Shown here: positions 26,550 to 35,670 of the stretch, in pieces
Layout of the letters: each line of letters starts with the position of its first letter
Numbering within the stretch: the stretch's first letter is position 1
NCBI GenBank assembly: GCA_903859155.1
Contig: CAIOLO010000029.1
Coordinates: forward strand, 1-38,922
Length of the DNA: 38,922 bases
From: an uncultured beta proteobacterium
GTDB taxonomy: Bacteria; Pseudomonadota; Gammaproteobacteria; Burkholderiales; SG8-39
Reading direction: 5' to 3'
The notes under the pieces: model-generated
Database searches by the model: none
What the model was told of the DNA's origin: nothing
What the model saw: the letters and a program-made list of their open reading frames with translations, nothing else
Translations under genes and position numbers: made by a program

Positions 26550-27980
26550 ATGTTCCAGTCAAGCAATTTTGCGCGATCCATGGCGATCGCGGCAGGCTTC
26601 GCCGTTTTTCAGTCCGCGCACGCGGCCACCGACGACGATTTGAAGGACCTGCGCGAGCAGGTAAAGCAGTTGCGGGAGCAGTACGAGAGGCGCATCGACG
26701 CTCTGGAGAAACGCCTGCAACAGGCCGAGCAATCGGCCGGCAAGGCCGAAGCGGTGGCCACCAAGGCCGAATTCGCGGCGCAGGAAGTCGCGCTGCAGGC
26801 CGGCAGCAGGCCGGTGTCCGAGGGGGCCATGAACCCGGGCATTTCGCTGATCATGAACGGCACCTACGGCAATCTCAGCCGCGACCCGGCCACCTACCGC
26901 ATCAACGGCTTTGCGCCCAGCGGCGGCGAAGTCGCGCCGATCGGTCGCGGCCTGTCGCTGGGCGAATCCGAGCTGGTGTTGGCGGCGAATGTCGATCCGA
27001 ATTTTCGCGGCACGCTGATCGCGAAGCTGGGCGCCGACGACACCGTGGGCATCGAAGAAGGTTTCATCCAGACGCTGGGTCTGTCGAACGGGCTCACGGC
27101 CAGGGCGGGGAGGTTCCTGGCGGGCGTGGGTTATCTGAATGAAATCCATCCGCATGCCTGGGATTTTGCCGATGCGCCGCTTGCCAGCAAGGTGTTTCTG
27201 GGCAATCAACTGGGCGAGGACGGTGTGCAAGTCAAATGGGTGGCCCCGACCGATCTGTATTTCGATGCCGGCATGGAACTCGGCCGCGGCCGGAAATTTC
27301 CGGCCGGTCCGGACAACGGCCGCAACAAGAACGGCATCGGCTCGGCCAATGTGTTTGCCCATCTGGGCGGTGATATCGGAACGGACACCGCCTGGCAGGT
27401 GGGACTGTCGCATCTGCGCACGCAGCCCCGGGACCGCACCTATCAGGATGCCGACGCCGCCGGCATCAATGTCACCAACAGCTTCAGCGGCAGCAGCCGT
27501 TTATGGGTGCTGAGCGGGGTGCTCAAGTGGGCGCCGCAGGGAAACTCCACCATCAACAACCTCAAGCTGCAGGGTGAATACTTCAGCCGCGACGAAGGCG
27601 GTGATCTCGTCTATGACAGCGGTGGTGCTTCGCGTGGCGCGCAAAGCGGTGCCTACTCCTCGAAGCAGTCGGGCTGGTACGGACAGGCGGTCTACCAGTT
27701 CGCGCCGCAATGGCGCGCCGGCTATCGCTACGACAGGCTGAACGCCGGCAGCAGCAGTATCGGGCTGGTTAGCGGCGGCGCGCGCCTGGCCGCCGACTTC
27801 CCGGTGCTGGAACGCTACAGCCCCACCCGCAATACCTGGATGATCGACTGGAGCGGCAGTGAATTCAGCCGCTGGCGGCTGCAGTTTGCGCAGGACAAAT
27901 CGCGTGCGGGAGCCCCGGACAATCAGGTGGCGCTGCAGTACATCATGAGCCTGGGCGCCCACGGCGTCCATAAGTTCTGA
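26550..27980 (+). CDS. Outer-membrane porin with N-terminal coiled coil
   Basis: This 476-residue protein has a signal peptide (cleavage likely after SAHA, about residue 25) and a predicted coiled coil at about 28-83 (DLKDLREQVKQLREQ and on), as in trimeric porins whose periplasmic coil binds the cell wall. The rest alternates polar and aromatic residues like a beta-barrel and ends in Phe, the usual outer-membrane terminus. The ATG at 26550 is preceded by GGGAG six bases upstream and opens the signal peptide. It lies 10 bases before znuA, so it may be a porin for zinc entry under the same control. The family is not named with certainty. Confidence 0.8.
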   Translation: MFQSSNFARSMAIAAGFAVFQSAHAATDDDLKDLREQVKQLREQYERRIDALEKRLQQAEQSAGKAEAVATKAEFAAQEVALQAGSRPVSEGAMNPGISLIMNGTYGNLSRDPATYRINGFAPSGGEVAPIGRGLSLGESELVLAANVDPNFRGTLIAKLGADDTVGIEEGFIQTLGLSNGLTARAGRFLAGVGYLNEIHPHAWDFADAPLASKVFLGNQLGEDGVQVKWVAPTDLYFDAGMELGRGRKFPAGPDNGRNKNGIGSANVFAHLGGDIGTDTAWQVGLSHLRTQPRDRTYQDADAAGINVTNSFSGSSRLWVLSGVLKWAPQGNSTINNLKLQGEYFSRDEGGDLVYDSGGASRGAQSGAYSSKQSGWYGQAVYQFAPQWRAGYRYDRLNAGSSSIGLVSGGARLAADFPVLERYSPTRNTWMIDWSGSEFSRWRLQFAQDKSRAGAPDNQVALQYIMSLGAHGVHKF

Positions 27981-27990
27981 AAGACTCGAC

Positions 27991-28896
27991 ATGAAAGCAA
28001 CGACATCATTCTCTGTATTCGTCGCGCTGGCCTGCCTGGCGCTGCCGGCGTCGGCCGCGGTCAGCGTGTTTGCCTGCGAGCCCGAATGGGCGGCACTGGC
28101 CCAGGAACTGGGCGGCGATCGCGTCACGGTGTACGCGGCAACCACCGCACTGCAGGATGTGCATCACATCGAGGCGCGTCCCAGCCTGATCGCGCGGATG
28201 CGTTCGGCCGACCTGGTGGTGTGCACCGGCGCCGAACTCGAGGCGGGCTGGCTGCCGCTGCTGCTCACCCAGTCGGGCAACGCCCGGGTGCGCCCGGGTA
28301 GCGACGGCTATTTCGAGGCCTCGCAATTTGTCGTGAAACTGGAAATCCCGAAGCTCCTCGACCGCTCGCAGGGCGACGTGCATCCGGGCGGCAATCCGCA
28401 CATTCATACCGATGCGCGCAACGTCGCCAGGGTGGCCGAGGCGCTGTCGGCGCGTCTGGCCAAAATCGATGCGGCCAATGCGCAGGTCTATGCAAGTCGC
28501 AGCGGCGCCTTTCTGGCGCGCTGGCGCGCCGCCCTTGCGCGCTGGGAACACGAGGCGCAGCCGCTGAAAGGCGCGCGCATCATCGTCTACCACCGCGACT
28601 GGTCCTATCTGATCAACTGGCTCGGACTGGTGGAAGCGGGCAGCCTGGAGCCCAAGCCCGGCTTGCCGCCCACGCCGGGCCACCTGGCGGAACTGCTGGG
28701 CCTGATGCAGCGCGAGCCGGCCAGGGTGATCATTTATTCGGCCTACAACGACCCGCGCGCCGCCGCCTTTCTCTCCGAGCGCAGCAAGATTGCCGCAGCG
28801 ATGCTGCCCTATACGGTCGGCGGCAGCGACAGGGCGAAAGACCTGTTTGGATTGTTCGATGACACCATTGCCCGGTTGCTGGCGGGGGCCAAATGA
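27991..28896 (+). CDS. znuA: ZnuA-like metal ABC transporter binding protein
   Basis: This 301-residue periplasmic protein delivers a metal, most likely zinc, to an ABC permease. It has a signal peptide (to about residue 23), FACEPEWAALAQELGGD, then ligand candidates His58/His59 in DVHHIEARPS, His137/139 in GNPHIHTD, His201 in VYHRDWSYL, and an acidic residue in YSAYNDPRAA near the end. The His-rich loop common in ZnuA is missing. Spacing to the porin gene is 10 bases. It is followed after 70 bases by znuB. No ATPase gene is present in this run, so the permease must rely on one encoded elsewhere. Confidence 0.88.
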   Translation: MKATTSFSVFVALACLALPASAAVSVFACEPEWAALAQELGGDRVTVYAATTALQDVHHIEARPSLIARMRSADLVVCTGAELEAGWLPLLLTQSGNARVRPGSDGYFEASQFVVKLEIPKLLDRSQGDVHPGGNPHIHTDARNVARVAEALSARLAKIDAANAQVYASRSGAFLARWRAALARWEHEAQPLKGARIIVYHRDWSYLINWLGLVEAGSLEPKPGLPPTPGHLAELLGLMQREPARVIIYSAYNDPRAAAFLSERSKIAAAMLPYTVGGSDRAKDLFGLFDDTIARLLAGAK

Positions 28897-28966
28897 AAGC
28901 GCAGGCGCGCGGTGCGCAAATTCTCGGAGGGCCGGCGGCACGCAGGGCGCGCGCGGCGCGGACGCC

Positions 28967-29746
28967 ATGAACCTTGACGCCTTCAACCCCGGCATATTGC
29001 TGCCGGCATTGGCGGCAGGCCTGCTGGTCACCGCGACGCACGTGCCGCTGGGCATGCAGGTGCTGGCACGCGGCATCGTGTTCATCGACCTGGCCGTGGC
29101 GCAGATTGCCGGCCTGGGTGTCATCCTGGCTGATGTGCTGGGCTGGGAGGCTCACGGGGCGGCGGTGCAGGTGGCGGCGTTTGCCGCCGCGCTCGCCGGT
29201 GCCCTGCTGCTCACCTGGACGGAGCGGCGCTGGCCGGAAGTGCAGGAGGCGGTCATCGGCGTGGTGTTCGTGCTCGGTTCGAGCACCGCCATCCTGCTGC
29301 TGGCGAGCAATCCGCAGGGCGGCGAGCACCTGAAGGAACTGCTCTCGGGGCAGATACTCTGGGTGGGGTGGGAGCGCATCGGCATCGATGCGCTGTCCTA
29401 TGCGGTGCTGTTCGCGCTCTGGTTCGGCTTGAGCGAACGCCTCGGCCGTGTCGGCTTTTATGTGCTGTTCGCCTGCGTGGTCACCATCTCGGTGCAACTG
29501 GTGGGGTTGTACCTGGTGTTCGCCACACTGGTGGTGCCGGCGTTGGCGACGTACTATTCACGCGGGCGGCGCATGGGCAAGGCCATCGGCGTCGGCGTCC
29601 TCGGGTATCTGCTCGGACTTGCCGCTTCGGCCCTCACCGACCTGCCTTCGGGCGCGATGATTGTGTGCGCCATGGCAGCCTCGGGCGCGCTGCTCGCGCT
29701 GCTCATGGGACGGCGCAGCGCACACACTGGAGAGGCAGGCCTATGA
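28967..29746 (+). CDS. znuB: ZnuB-like metal ABC transporter permease
   Basis: This 259-residue, strongly hydrophobic protein fits the ABC-3 (ZnuB/MntB) permease family: about seven to eight membrane segments, the [20 protein letters not shown] stretch that contacts the ATPase, and [15 protein letters not shown]. It would move zinc or a related metal across the inner membrane. The ATG at 28967 is chosen because the first helix follows it; the open frame before it overlaps the end of znuA without family support. The stop overlaps the start of the next gene (ATGA), so the CDF transporter is translationally coupled to it. Confidence 0.88.
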   Translation: MNLDAFNPGILLPALAAGLLVTATHVPLGMQVLARGIVFIDLAVAQIAGLGVILADVLGWEAHGAAVQVAAFAAALAGALLLTWTERRWPEVQEAVIGVVFVLGSSTAILLLASNPQGGEHLKELLSGQILWVGWERIGIDALSYAVLFALWFGLSERLGRVGFYVLFACVVTISVQLVGLYLVFATLVVPALATYYSRGRRMGKAIGVGVLGYLLGLAASALTDLPSGAMIVCAMAASGALLALLMGRRSAHTGEAGL

Positions 29747-30846
29747 GTCAGCAGCACCCGCATGATCATGGGCACGATCGCGATCATGGCCACGCCCGCG
29801 GGCTCGCGCACGAGCATGCGTCGGGGACGGCGCATGACCACGGCCACGATCATGGCCACGACCACGACCACGGCCACGGCCACGGCCACGGCCACGACCA
29901 CGACCACGACCACGATCACAGCCACGACCACGATCCCGCGCATCACGGCGGCCATCATCATCACGGCAACCCCTCCAGTCAGGGACGCGCGTTTGTCATC
30001 GCCATTGTCCTGAACAGCGGTTTTGTCGGCGTCGAACTGGTGTACGGTTTTATCGCCAACTCGACGGCGTTGATGGCCGATGCCTGGCACAACCTGTCGG
30101 ACGTGCTGGGACTGCTGCTGGCCTGGACGGCTGCCATCCTGGCGCGCCGGGCGCCGAGCAGGCGCTATACCTACGGCCTGCGCAGCACCTCGATCCTCGC
30201 GGCGCTCGCCAATGCGATGCTGCTGCTGGCGGCCTGCGGCGCCATCGCGTGGGAGGCGGTGCAGCGCTTCGCACAACCTCCGGCGGTGGCAGGACTCACG
30301 GTGACGCTGGTGGCTTGCGTGGGCATCGTCATCAACGGCGCGTCGGCCCTGCTGTTTGTCAAAGGCAGCAAGGGCGACCTGAATATCCGCGGCGCCTACC
30401 TGCACATGGCGGCCGACGCGGCGGTTTCCCTCGGCGTGGTGCTTGCCGGCCTGGCGATGCTGGCGACCGGCTGGTACTGGCTGGATCCGGCGGGCAGCCT
30501 GGTGATCGTGGCGGTCATCGTCGCCGGTACCTGGCAGATGCTGCGCCAGTCGCTGCAACTGGCCTTGAGTGCGGTGCCCGAGCACATCGATGCGACCCAG
30601 GTGGAGACCTACCTGCGCGAGTGTCCCGGGGTCACCGATGTCCACGATCTGCACATCTGGGGCATGAGCACCACCGAGAGCGCCCTGACGGTGCACCTGG
30701 TGATGCCGCAAGGCTATCCGGGGGACGCCTACGTCGACGCGATCATGCTGACGCTGCGCGAGCGATTCCGCGTGCAACACAGCACACTGCAGGTGGAGCA
30801 GGGCACCACCGAGCATTCCTGCATACTGCATGGCGTGCTGAAATAG
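29743..30846 (+). CDS. CDF-family zinc transporter with His-rich N-terminus
   Basis: This 367-residue cation diffusion facilitator exchanges metal, usually Zn2+, for protons. Residues 1-75 are an extreme metal-binding tail with 31 histidines in the first 74 residues. Six membrane helices follow from about 83. Metal-site patterns are seen in [11 protein letters not shown] (helix 2) and [11 protein letters not shown] (helix 5). The C-terminal cytoplasmic domain includes [13 protein letters not shown]. The ATG at 29743 overlaps the znuB stop and has GGAGAGG upstream. Members with long His tails include zinc exporters such as CzcD/ZitB. Coupling an exporter to an uptake permease is odd, so the direction or the metal may differ. 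Confidence 0.9.
   Translation: MSQQHPHDHGHDRDHGHARGLAHEHASGTAHDHGHDHGHDHDHGHGHGHGHDHDHDHDHSHDHDPAHHGGHHHHGNPSSQGRAFVIAIVLNSGFVGVELVYGFIANSTALMADAWHNLSDVLGLLLAWTAAILARRAPSRRYTYGLRSTSILAALANAMLLLAACGAIAWEAVQRFAQPPAVAGLTVTLVACVGIVINGASALLFVKGSKGDLNIRGAYLHMAADAAVSLGVVLAGLAMLATGWYWLDPAGSLVIVAVIVAGTWQMLRQSLQLALSAVPEHIDATQVETYLRECPGVTDVHDLHIWGMSTTESALTVHLVMPQGYPGDAYVDAIMLTLRERFRVQHSTLQVEQGTTEHSCILHGVLK
29836..29934 (+). repeat. Hexanucleotide-type low-complexity tract coding the His-rich tail
   Basis: The codons alternate GAC or GGC with CAC, producing an imperfect tandem of GGCCAC and GACCAC units over about 100 bases. The tract lies inside the CDF gene and encodes residues of the His-Asp/His-Gly tail. 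Such a run can expand or shrink by slippage in multiples that keep frame. Confidence 0.7.
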
Positions 30847-30913
30847 TCCGGGCAGTCGCGCCGGCAGGGGCGCGCGGCGAGCGTGCAATAATCGGTGCTG
30901 CAACACCTCCCGA

Positions 30914-33127
30914 ATGGCCATTTTGTCCAATATTCCCGCCGCCAGAACCTTTGCCGCCGAAGCGCAAACGCTCTGCGCCGGACTGGCGCGGGCCGAGCGC
31001 GACCTGGTCGCGCGGGCCTGGGATTACGCCGCGCCCCTGTATGAAGGCCGGTTGCTGTCCAGCGGTGAGGACGCGATGGCGCACGCCCTGGGGATGACCG
31101 GCCGCATTGCCGCCCTCAATCTCGACGGCGACACGCGCGCAGCCAGCCTTTTGTTCGCGGTGCCCAACTACCAGGAGGCCTCTACAGAGAAGCTGCGATC
31201 CGCATTCAACGCCACCGTTGCCGAGCTGGTCTCGGGCATCCATACCCTGAACGAACTGCGCGTGGTGATTCGCGGCCGCGACACAGCCGCGCTGAAATCA
31301 CCCGGGCGCGCCTCGCAGCTTGAAATCCTGCGCAAGATGTTCCTGGCGATGGTGGAGGATGTGCGCGTGGTGCTGCTGCGCCTTGCCAGTCGCACCCAGA
31401 CCCTGCGTTACCTCGCGCAGGCGCCCGGGGGCGACCACCAGCAGATCGCGCAGGAAACACTCGATCTTTACGCGCCGCTGGCCAATCGCCTGGGCGTCTG
31501 GCAGATGAAGTGGGAGCTCGAGGACCTGTCGCTGCGCTTCCTCGACCCGGCGCTGTACAAGCGCATCGCGGGCCAGCTCGATGAGCGCCGCAGCGAGCGC
31601 GAGGGCTTCATCGACAGGGCCATGGATTCGCTTCGGGGCGAGCTCGCCGCCGCGGGCGTGCAGGCGCAACTGTCAGGACGGCCTAAACACATCTACAGCA
31701 TCTGGAACAAGATGCGCGCCAAGAATCTCGCCTTCGAGGAGATCTACGACGTGCGCGGCATCCGCGTGCTGGTCGATGAGGTCAAGGATTGCTACACCGC
31801 GCTGGGCGTGGTGCATAATTTATGGCAGCCGATTCCCAGGGAGTTCGACGATTACATCTCGCGCCCCAAGGGCAATTACTACCGCTCGCTGCACACCGCG
31901 GTGATCGGCCCCGACGGGCGCGCGCTGGAGGTGCAGATCCGCACCCACGAGATGCACAATTACGCAGAGCTGGGCGTGGCCGCGCACTGGCGCTACAAGG
32001 AGGGCGCCAGAAAAACGGGCGACCCCTTCGATGACAAGATCGCGATGCTGCGCCAGATGCTCGCCTGGCGCGACGAAGTGGTCGACGCCTCGGACTGGGT
32101 GGAGCAGTTCAAGAAGGCCGCGCTCGACGATACGGTCTACGTGCTCACCCCGCAGGGCCAGGTGCTCGACCTGCCGCGTGGCTCGACACCGGTGGACTTC
32201 GCCTATTCCGTGCACTCGGGCCTGGGGCACCGTTGCCGCGGCGCCAGGGCCAATGGCGCCATCGTGCCGCTCGATTACAAGCTCAGGAACGGCGACCGCA
32301 TTGAAATCATCACCGCCAATGCGAAGGCCACCGGCGCCGCGGCAGGACCGAGCCGCGACTGGCTGAATCCGGCGCTGGGCTTCATTGCCAGCTCGCGCGC
32401 GAAGAACAAGGTGCGCCAGTGGTTCAACAGCCTGGAGCTGGGCGAGACCATCGCCGCGGGGCGCGCGGCGCTGGAGAAGGAACTGCAGCGCGAAGGCCGC
32501 ACCAGCGTCAAGCACGATGAGATCGCCCGCGCGCTCGAATTCGAGCGCGCCGAGGATCTCTACGCCGCGCTCGGCCGCGACGAGGTCAGCAGCCGCCAGG
32601 TGCAGGCGGTGCTGCGCGGCGAAACCGAAACCGCCGCACCCGAGCCTCGCCCGGTCGCAAAAAAGCCGGCCAAAGGCGCGCAGGGCAGCATCCTGGTGGT
32701 GGGCGTGGACCACCTGCTCACCCAGATCGCGCGCTGCTGCAAGCCCGCGCCGCCGGATGCGATTACCGGTTTTGTCACGCGCGGGCGCGGCATTTCGGTG
32801 CACCGTGCCAGATGCGCGAGCCTCGCGCATCTGGCCTCGCGCAACCCCGAGCGCCTGCTGAGCGCGGCCTGGGCTGCGAAACTGGGTACCGACCCGGCCT
32901 TCCAGGTGGATATCGCGGTGCGCGCCAGCGACCGGCAGGGCCTGCTGCGCGACATCCTGGAGGTGCTCGCGCGCGAGAAGATCGGCATCGCCGCCTCGCA
33001 AAGCTACCGGCGCGACGGCACCGCCACGCACTTTGTCACCGTCAATGTCGCTTCGCTGGATGATCTGCGCCGAACGCTGGCGCTGATCGGCGCGGTGCCG
33101 GGCGTGGAGTCGGCGACACGGCGCTGA
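30914..33127 (+). CDS. relA: RelA-type (p)ppGpp synthetase
   Basis: This 737-residue protein makes (p)ppGpp in the stringent response. The N-terminal hydrolase-like domain (about 45-200) lacks the HD metal site: the region where SpoT has HDxxED reads LLFAVPNYQ. The synthetase domain has GRPKHIYSIWNKM (255-267), YDVRGIRVLVDE (278), the signature EFDD (310-313) and VQIRTHEMHNYAELGVAAHW (340-359). EFDD is the acidic ExDD form typical of monofunctional RelA, against RxKD in bifunctional enzymes. TGS is at about 405-465, paired cysteines at 608-609, and a C-terminal ACT domain at about 660-737. Length matches E. coli RelA. It should act on ribosomes with uncharged tRNA. A separate SpoT is expected elsewhere. 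Confidence 0.95.
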   Translation: MAILSNIPAARTFAAEAQTLCAGLARAERDLVARAWDYAAPLYEGRLLSSGEDAMAHALGMTGRIAALNLDGDTRAASLLFAVPNYQEASTEKLRSAFNATVAELVSGIHTLNELRVVIRGRDTAALKSPGRASQLEILRKMFLAMVEDVRVVLLRLASRTQTLRYLAQAPGGDHQQIAQETLDLYAPLANRLGVWQMKWELEDLSLRFLDPALYKRIAGQLDERRSEREGFIDRAMDSLRGELAAAGVQAQLSGRPKHIYSIWNKMRAKNLAFEEIYDVRGIRVLVDEVKDCYTALGVVHNLWQPIPREFDDYISRPKGNYYRSLHTAVIGPDGRALEVQIRTHEMHNYAELGVAAHWRYKEGARKTGDPFDDKIAMLRQMLAWRDEVVDASDWVEQFKKAALDDTVYVLTPQGQVLDLPRGSTPVDFAYSVHSGLGHRCRGARANGAIVPLDYKLRNGDRIEIITANAKATGAAAGPSRDWLNPALGFIASSRAKNKVRQWFNSLELGETIAAGRAALEKELQREGRTSVKHDEIARALEFERAEDLYAALGRDEVSSRQVQAVLRGETETAAPEPRPVAKKPAKGAQGSILVVGVDHLLTQIARCCKPAPPDAITGFVTRGRGISVHRARCASLAHLASRNPERLLSAAWAAKLGTDPAFQVDIAVRASDRQGLLRDILEVLAREKIGIAASQSYRRDGTATHFVTVNVASLDDLRRTLALIGAVPGVESATRR

Positions 33128-33233
33128 GCGCTTCGGCGTCGATTCGCTTGAGGATATCCCGATGTCGCTGCATTGCATTCCCCAGGCGCGGCAGGCACAC
33201 TGGCGCGGTACCGATACAGGAGCCGATTTCCCC

Positions 33234-34214
33234 ATGAAACCCTCGCAACTGGCGGCGCTGCTCGCGCTTGCCGCGGCTGCCACGGCCGCACCCGTCCCCG
33301 CGCAGCAGAACTATCCGGAGCGCACCGTCACCATCGTCGCGCCCTCGGCGCCGGGCGGCCTTTACAGTATTTTTGCGCGCCTCATCGGCAATCGCCTCGA
33401 GCAGCGCCTGGGAAAATCCTTCATTGTCGAGAATCGTCCCGGCGCCAGTTCCATCATCGGCACCATGTCGGTCATCCGTTCCGCGCCCAACGGCTATACG
33501 CTGATGATCTCCAACAGCACCGGCATGGCCGGAAACGTTACGCTGTACAAGAACCTGTCCTACGATCCGGCAACCGACCTCGCGCCGATTGCGCTGATCG
33601 CGCGGATTCCCGAGGTGCTGGTGGTCAATGCGGCGCTGCCGGTTTATTCTGTAGCGGACCTGGTCAAGCTTGCCAAATCGACGCCGGGCGGCCTGAGTTT
33701 CGGTTCGGCCGGCGCGGGGACCTCGCAGCACCTGAGCGCCGAACTGCTCAAGAGCCGCCTCGGCATCGAGATGACCCACATCCCCTACAAAGGCATGCAG
33801 CCGGCCATCAACGATTTGGCCGGCGGACATATCCAGGTGATGTTCTCCAACATCGCGCTGGCCAGCGCCATGCTCAAGGCGGGCAAGATCCGGCCGCTGG
33901 GTGTGACCACGACGCAACGCCTCGAGGCCCTGCCCGATGTCGCGCCGCTCACCGAAGTGGGCGTCAGGGATTTCGACGCCACCTCATGGTTCATGCTGGT
34001 GGCGCCGGCCAAAACTCCCAGAGAAATCATTGAAAAGATATACGCGGAACTGCATGGCATTGCCGACGATGCGCAGGTGCGGCAGGAGTTCATCAAGCTC
34101 GGGCTGGTGCTGGTGAACTCGCCGCCGCCGGATGAGTTGAAGCGCTTCGTGCAGGCGGAGATCGTGCGCCAGGGGGATCTGGTGCGCAGAGCCGGAGTTG
34201 CGGGGTCGGAGTAA
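33234..34214 (+). CDS. TctC/Bug-family tripartite tricarboxylate binding protein
   Basis: This 326-residue periplasmic binding protein starts at the ATG preceded by AGGAG (33219-33223), dropping 24 unsupported upstream codons. A signal peptide (LAALLALAAAATAAPVPAQ) leads into NYPERTVTIVAPSAPGG. Family motifs are IVENRPGASSIIG near 83, PNGYTL near 100 and THIPYKGMQPAINDLAGGHIQVMF near 200. It would bind a small organic acid for a tripartite or chemosensory system; no membrane subunits are nearby. A 60-bp hairpin repeat begins 10 bases after its stop. It lies upstream of a hydrolase and a second TctC gene on the same strand. Confidence 0.92.
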   Translation: MKPSQLAALLALAAAATAAPVPAQQNYPERTVTIVAPSAPGGLYSIFARLIGNRLEQRLGKSFIVENRPGASSIIGTMSVIRSAPNGYTLMISNSTGMAGNVTLYKNLSYDPATDLAPIALIARIPEVLVVNAALPVYSVADLVKLAKSTPGGLSFGSAGAGTSQHLSAELLKSRLGIEMTHIPYKGMQPAINDLAGGHIQVMFSNIALASAMLKAGKIRPLGVTTTQRLEALPDVAPLTEVGVRDFDATSWFMLVAPAKTPREIIEKIYAELHGIADDAQVRQEFIKLGLVLVNSPPPDELKRFVQAEIVRQGDLVRRAGVAGSE

Positions 34215-34224
34215 AAAAGGGTTT

Positions 34225-34284
34225 GCCAAAAGCTGCGCGCTGCGCGCGCGAACCGCGTTTGCTGCACGGATAAAAGGCATCCGT
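34225..34284. repeat. 60-bp hairpin-forming dispersed repeat, copy 2
   Basis: This is the second copy of the element at 25003-25062, about 85% identical with no gaps. The distal hairpin is conserved by its pairing: GCACGGAT pairs with ATCCGTGC around a 7-base loop, although loop bases differ from copy 1. It lies directly after a plus-strand stop codon, as copy 1 does. Confidence 0.65.
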
Positions 34285-34729
34285 GCGCAATCAGCGAGCC
34301 GCACGGACGGGTTTATCCTGGCTCCTATGCCATTAATTGCAGTGTTTAAGGCCCGCCCTTACTCGCAGATCCTCGGCGAAATCCGCCGAGAGTTCTACGT
34401 TTTTCCTACGTTCGCGTTTCGGGATGGCTCCCCGACCAAGACGAAACTGGGCACTATCGGCTGATTGCCGTTCGGCGTTAGTTCAGTAGTCGGCCATGAG
34501 CTGACACCCTCCGTTACATTTTGACGCTCGAAACCGACCGCTGGGGGGCTGCCGCCTGACACTGGGCAAATCTTCTTGGCACCCGCCCAGAGGCAATATC
34601 GAAGATTAAATGTAAGATAGCCGGAGGTTGGGTGCAGTACGCACCATGGTGATGATGCCGTGCACCTGAAGAAAGTACGCAAGCGCTTCGACGGCCACGT
34701 CTTACCCTAGCAGCAGGAGCAAAACTTTA
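34285..34729. other. Gene-poor spacer before the amidohydrolase
   Basis: About 445 bases with no supported gene. Short open frames exist on both strands (34314-34464 plus, 34395-34682 minus) but resemble no family I know. Base composition is lower in GC than the flanks. A small GGTGC/GCACC hairpin lies near 34632-34646. It may contain the promoter of the amidohydrolase gene or the remains of a mobile element. Confidence 0.35.
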
Positions 34730-35608
34730 ATGATCGCTTTGTGCCAGCCGCCCGATCCAAACCCGCGCCCGCCCAAGCTCGTCTGCCCCCCGGGCGCGAC
34801 AGATTGCCACCTGCATATTTACGGTCCGCAACAACACTATCCCGCCTCGCCCGCTAGCGCGTTCGCCGTGCCCGATTCGTTGCCCGCTGCCGCGTGCCAT
34901 CTGCACCAGGTGCTGGGAATCCAGCGCGCCGTGCTGGTCCAGCCCAGCGGCTATGGCCTGGACAACCGACGCCAGCTTGATGCGCTTACGGAAATCGGCG
35001 TGAGCGCCCGCGCCATCGTTGCCGTGGCGCCGGATGTCTCCGATCAGGAACTGCAGCGCCTCCACCAAGCGGGCGCGCGCGGGGCGCGCTTCGCGATCGG
35101 GCACGACGGGGCGCGTCCGCTCTCGGAGATCCTGCGCTTCGCCGAGCGCCTCGCGCCCTTCGGATGGCATATCGACCTGCACGTGCGGCGGACGCCCGGT
35201 GTATCGGTGCTGACCCGCGACGAAGCACTCTTCAGACGCTTTCCGGTGCCGCTGGTGTTTGCTCATTTTGCCAACCTGCCAGGCAAAGACGGCACTGAGC
35301 AACCCGATTTTCAGTTCCTGTGCGAATTGATGCGCGATGGCAATTGCTGGGTGAAGCTTTCGGCCGCGTACCGCCTGTCGGCCGAGCCGCCCTACCGGGA
35401 CCTCGCTCCGCTGGCGCAGGGGCTCGCCGCAGCGCGGCCCGACCGCCTGCTCTGGGCCAGCGACTGGCCGCACGTCAATTTCAAGGCAAAGATGCCCAAT
35501 ACCACCGAGTTGCTTGATTGCCTGGCCGATTGGATTCCGGATGAAACGCTGCGTCGGCGCATCCTGGTCGATAATCCCCAAGCTCTTTATCGCTTCGAGA
35601 AAAGCTGA
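34730..35608 (+). CDS. Amidohydrolase related to 2-pyrone-4,6-dicarboxylate lactonase (LigI-like)
   Basis: This 292-residue TIM-barrel hydrolase of the amidohydrolase-2 family shows the opening metal motif DCHLHIYGP (residues 25-33), a barrel strand FGWHIDLHVRR near 144-154, VFAHFANLPG, and the closing LLWASDWPHVNFKA with the conserved Asp. The layout is that of LigI, which opens 2-pyrone-4,6-dicarboxylate in lignin-derived aromatic degradation, and of related lactonases. The exact substrate is not proven. The ATG has AGGAG 10 bases upstream. Two flanking TctC binding proteins suggest uptake and cleavage of a cyclic or carboxylated compound. Confidence 0.88.
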   Translation: MIALCQPPDPNPRPPKLVCPPGATDCHLHIYGPQQHYPASPASAFAVPDSLPAAACHLHQVLGIQRAVLVQPSGYGLDNRRQLDALTEIGVSARAIVAVAPDVSDQELQRLHQAGARGARFAIGHDGARPLSEILRFAERLAPFGWHIDLHVRRTPGVSVLTRDEALFRRFPVPLVFAHFANLPGKDGTEQPDFQFLCELMRDGNCWVKLSAAYRLSAEPPYRDLAPLAQGLAAARPDRLLWASDWPHVNFKAKMPNTTELLDCLADWIPDETLRRRILVDNPQALYRFEKS

Positions 35609-35670
35609 CCTCGCGCACAACGCTGCGCCTGGACCATCGCCGAGTCACCAGGCAAAAAAGGAGGGAACTC

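Noticed and set aside
29836-29934. Regular short repeats that might suggest a CRISPR array or VNTR
   Set aside because: Units are 6 bases with no spacers and lie in frame inside the CDF gene, coding for its His-rich tail.
29554-30930. 458-codon minus-strand frame with a long Val-rich tract resembling a membrane protein
   Set aside because: The Val run is the reverse complement of the His/Asp-coding tract of the CDF gene; nothing else supports it.
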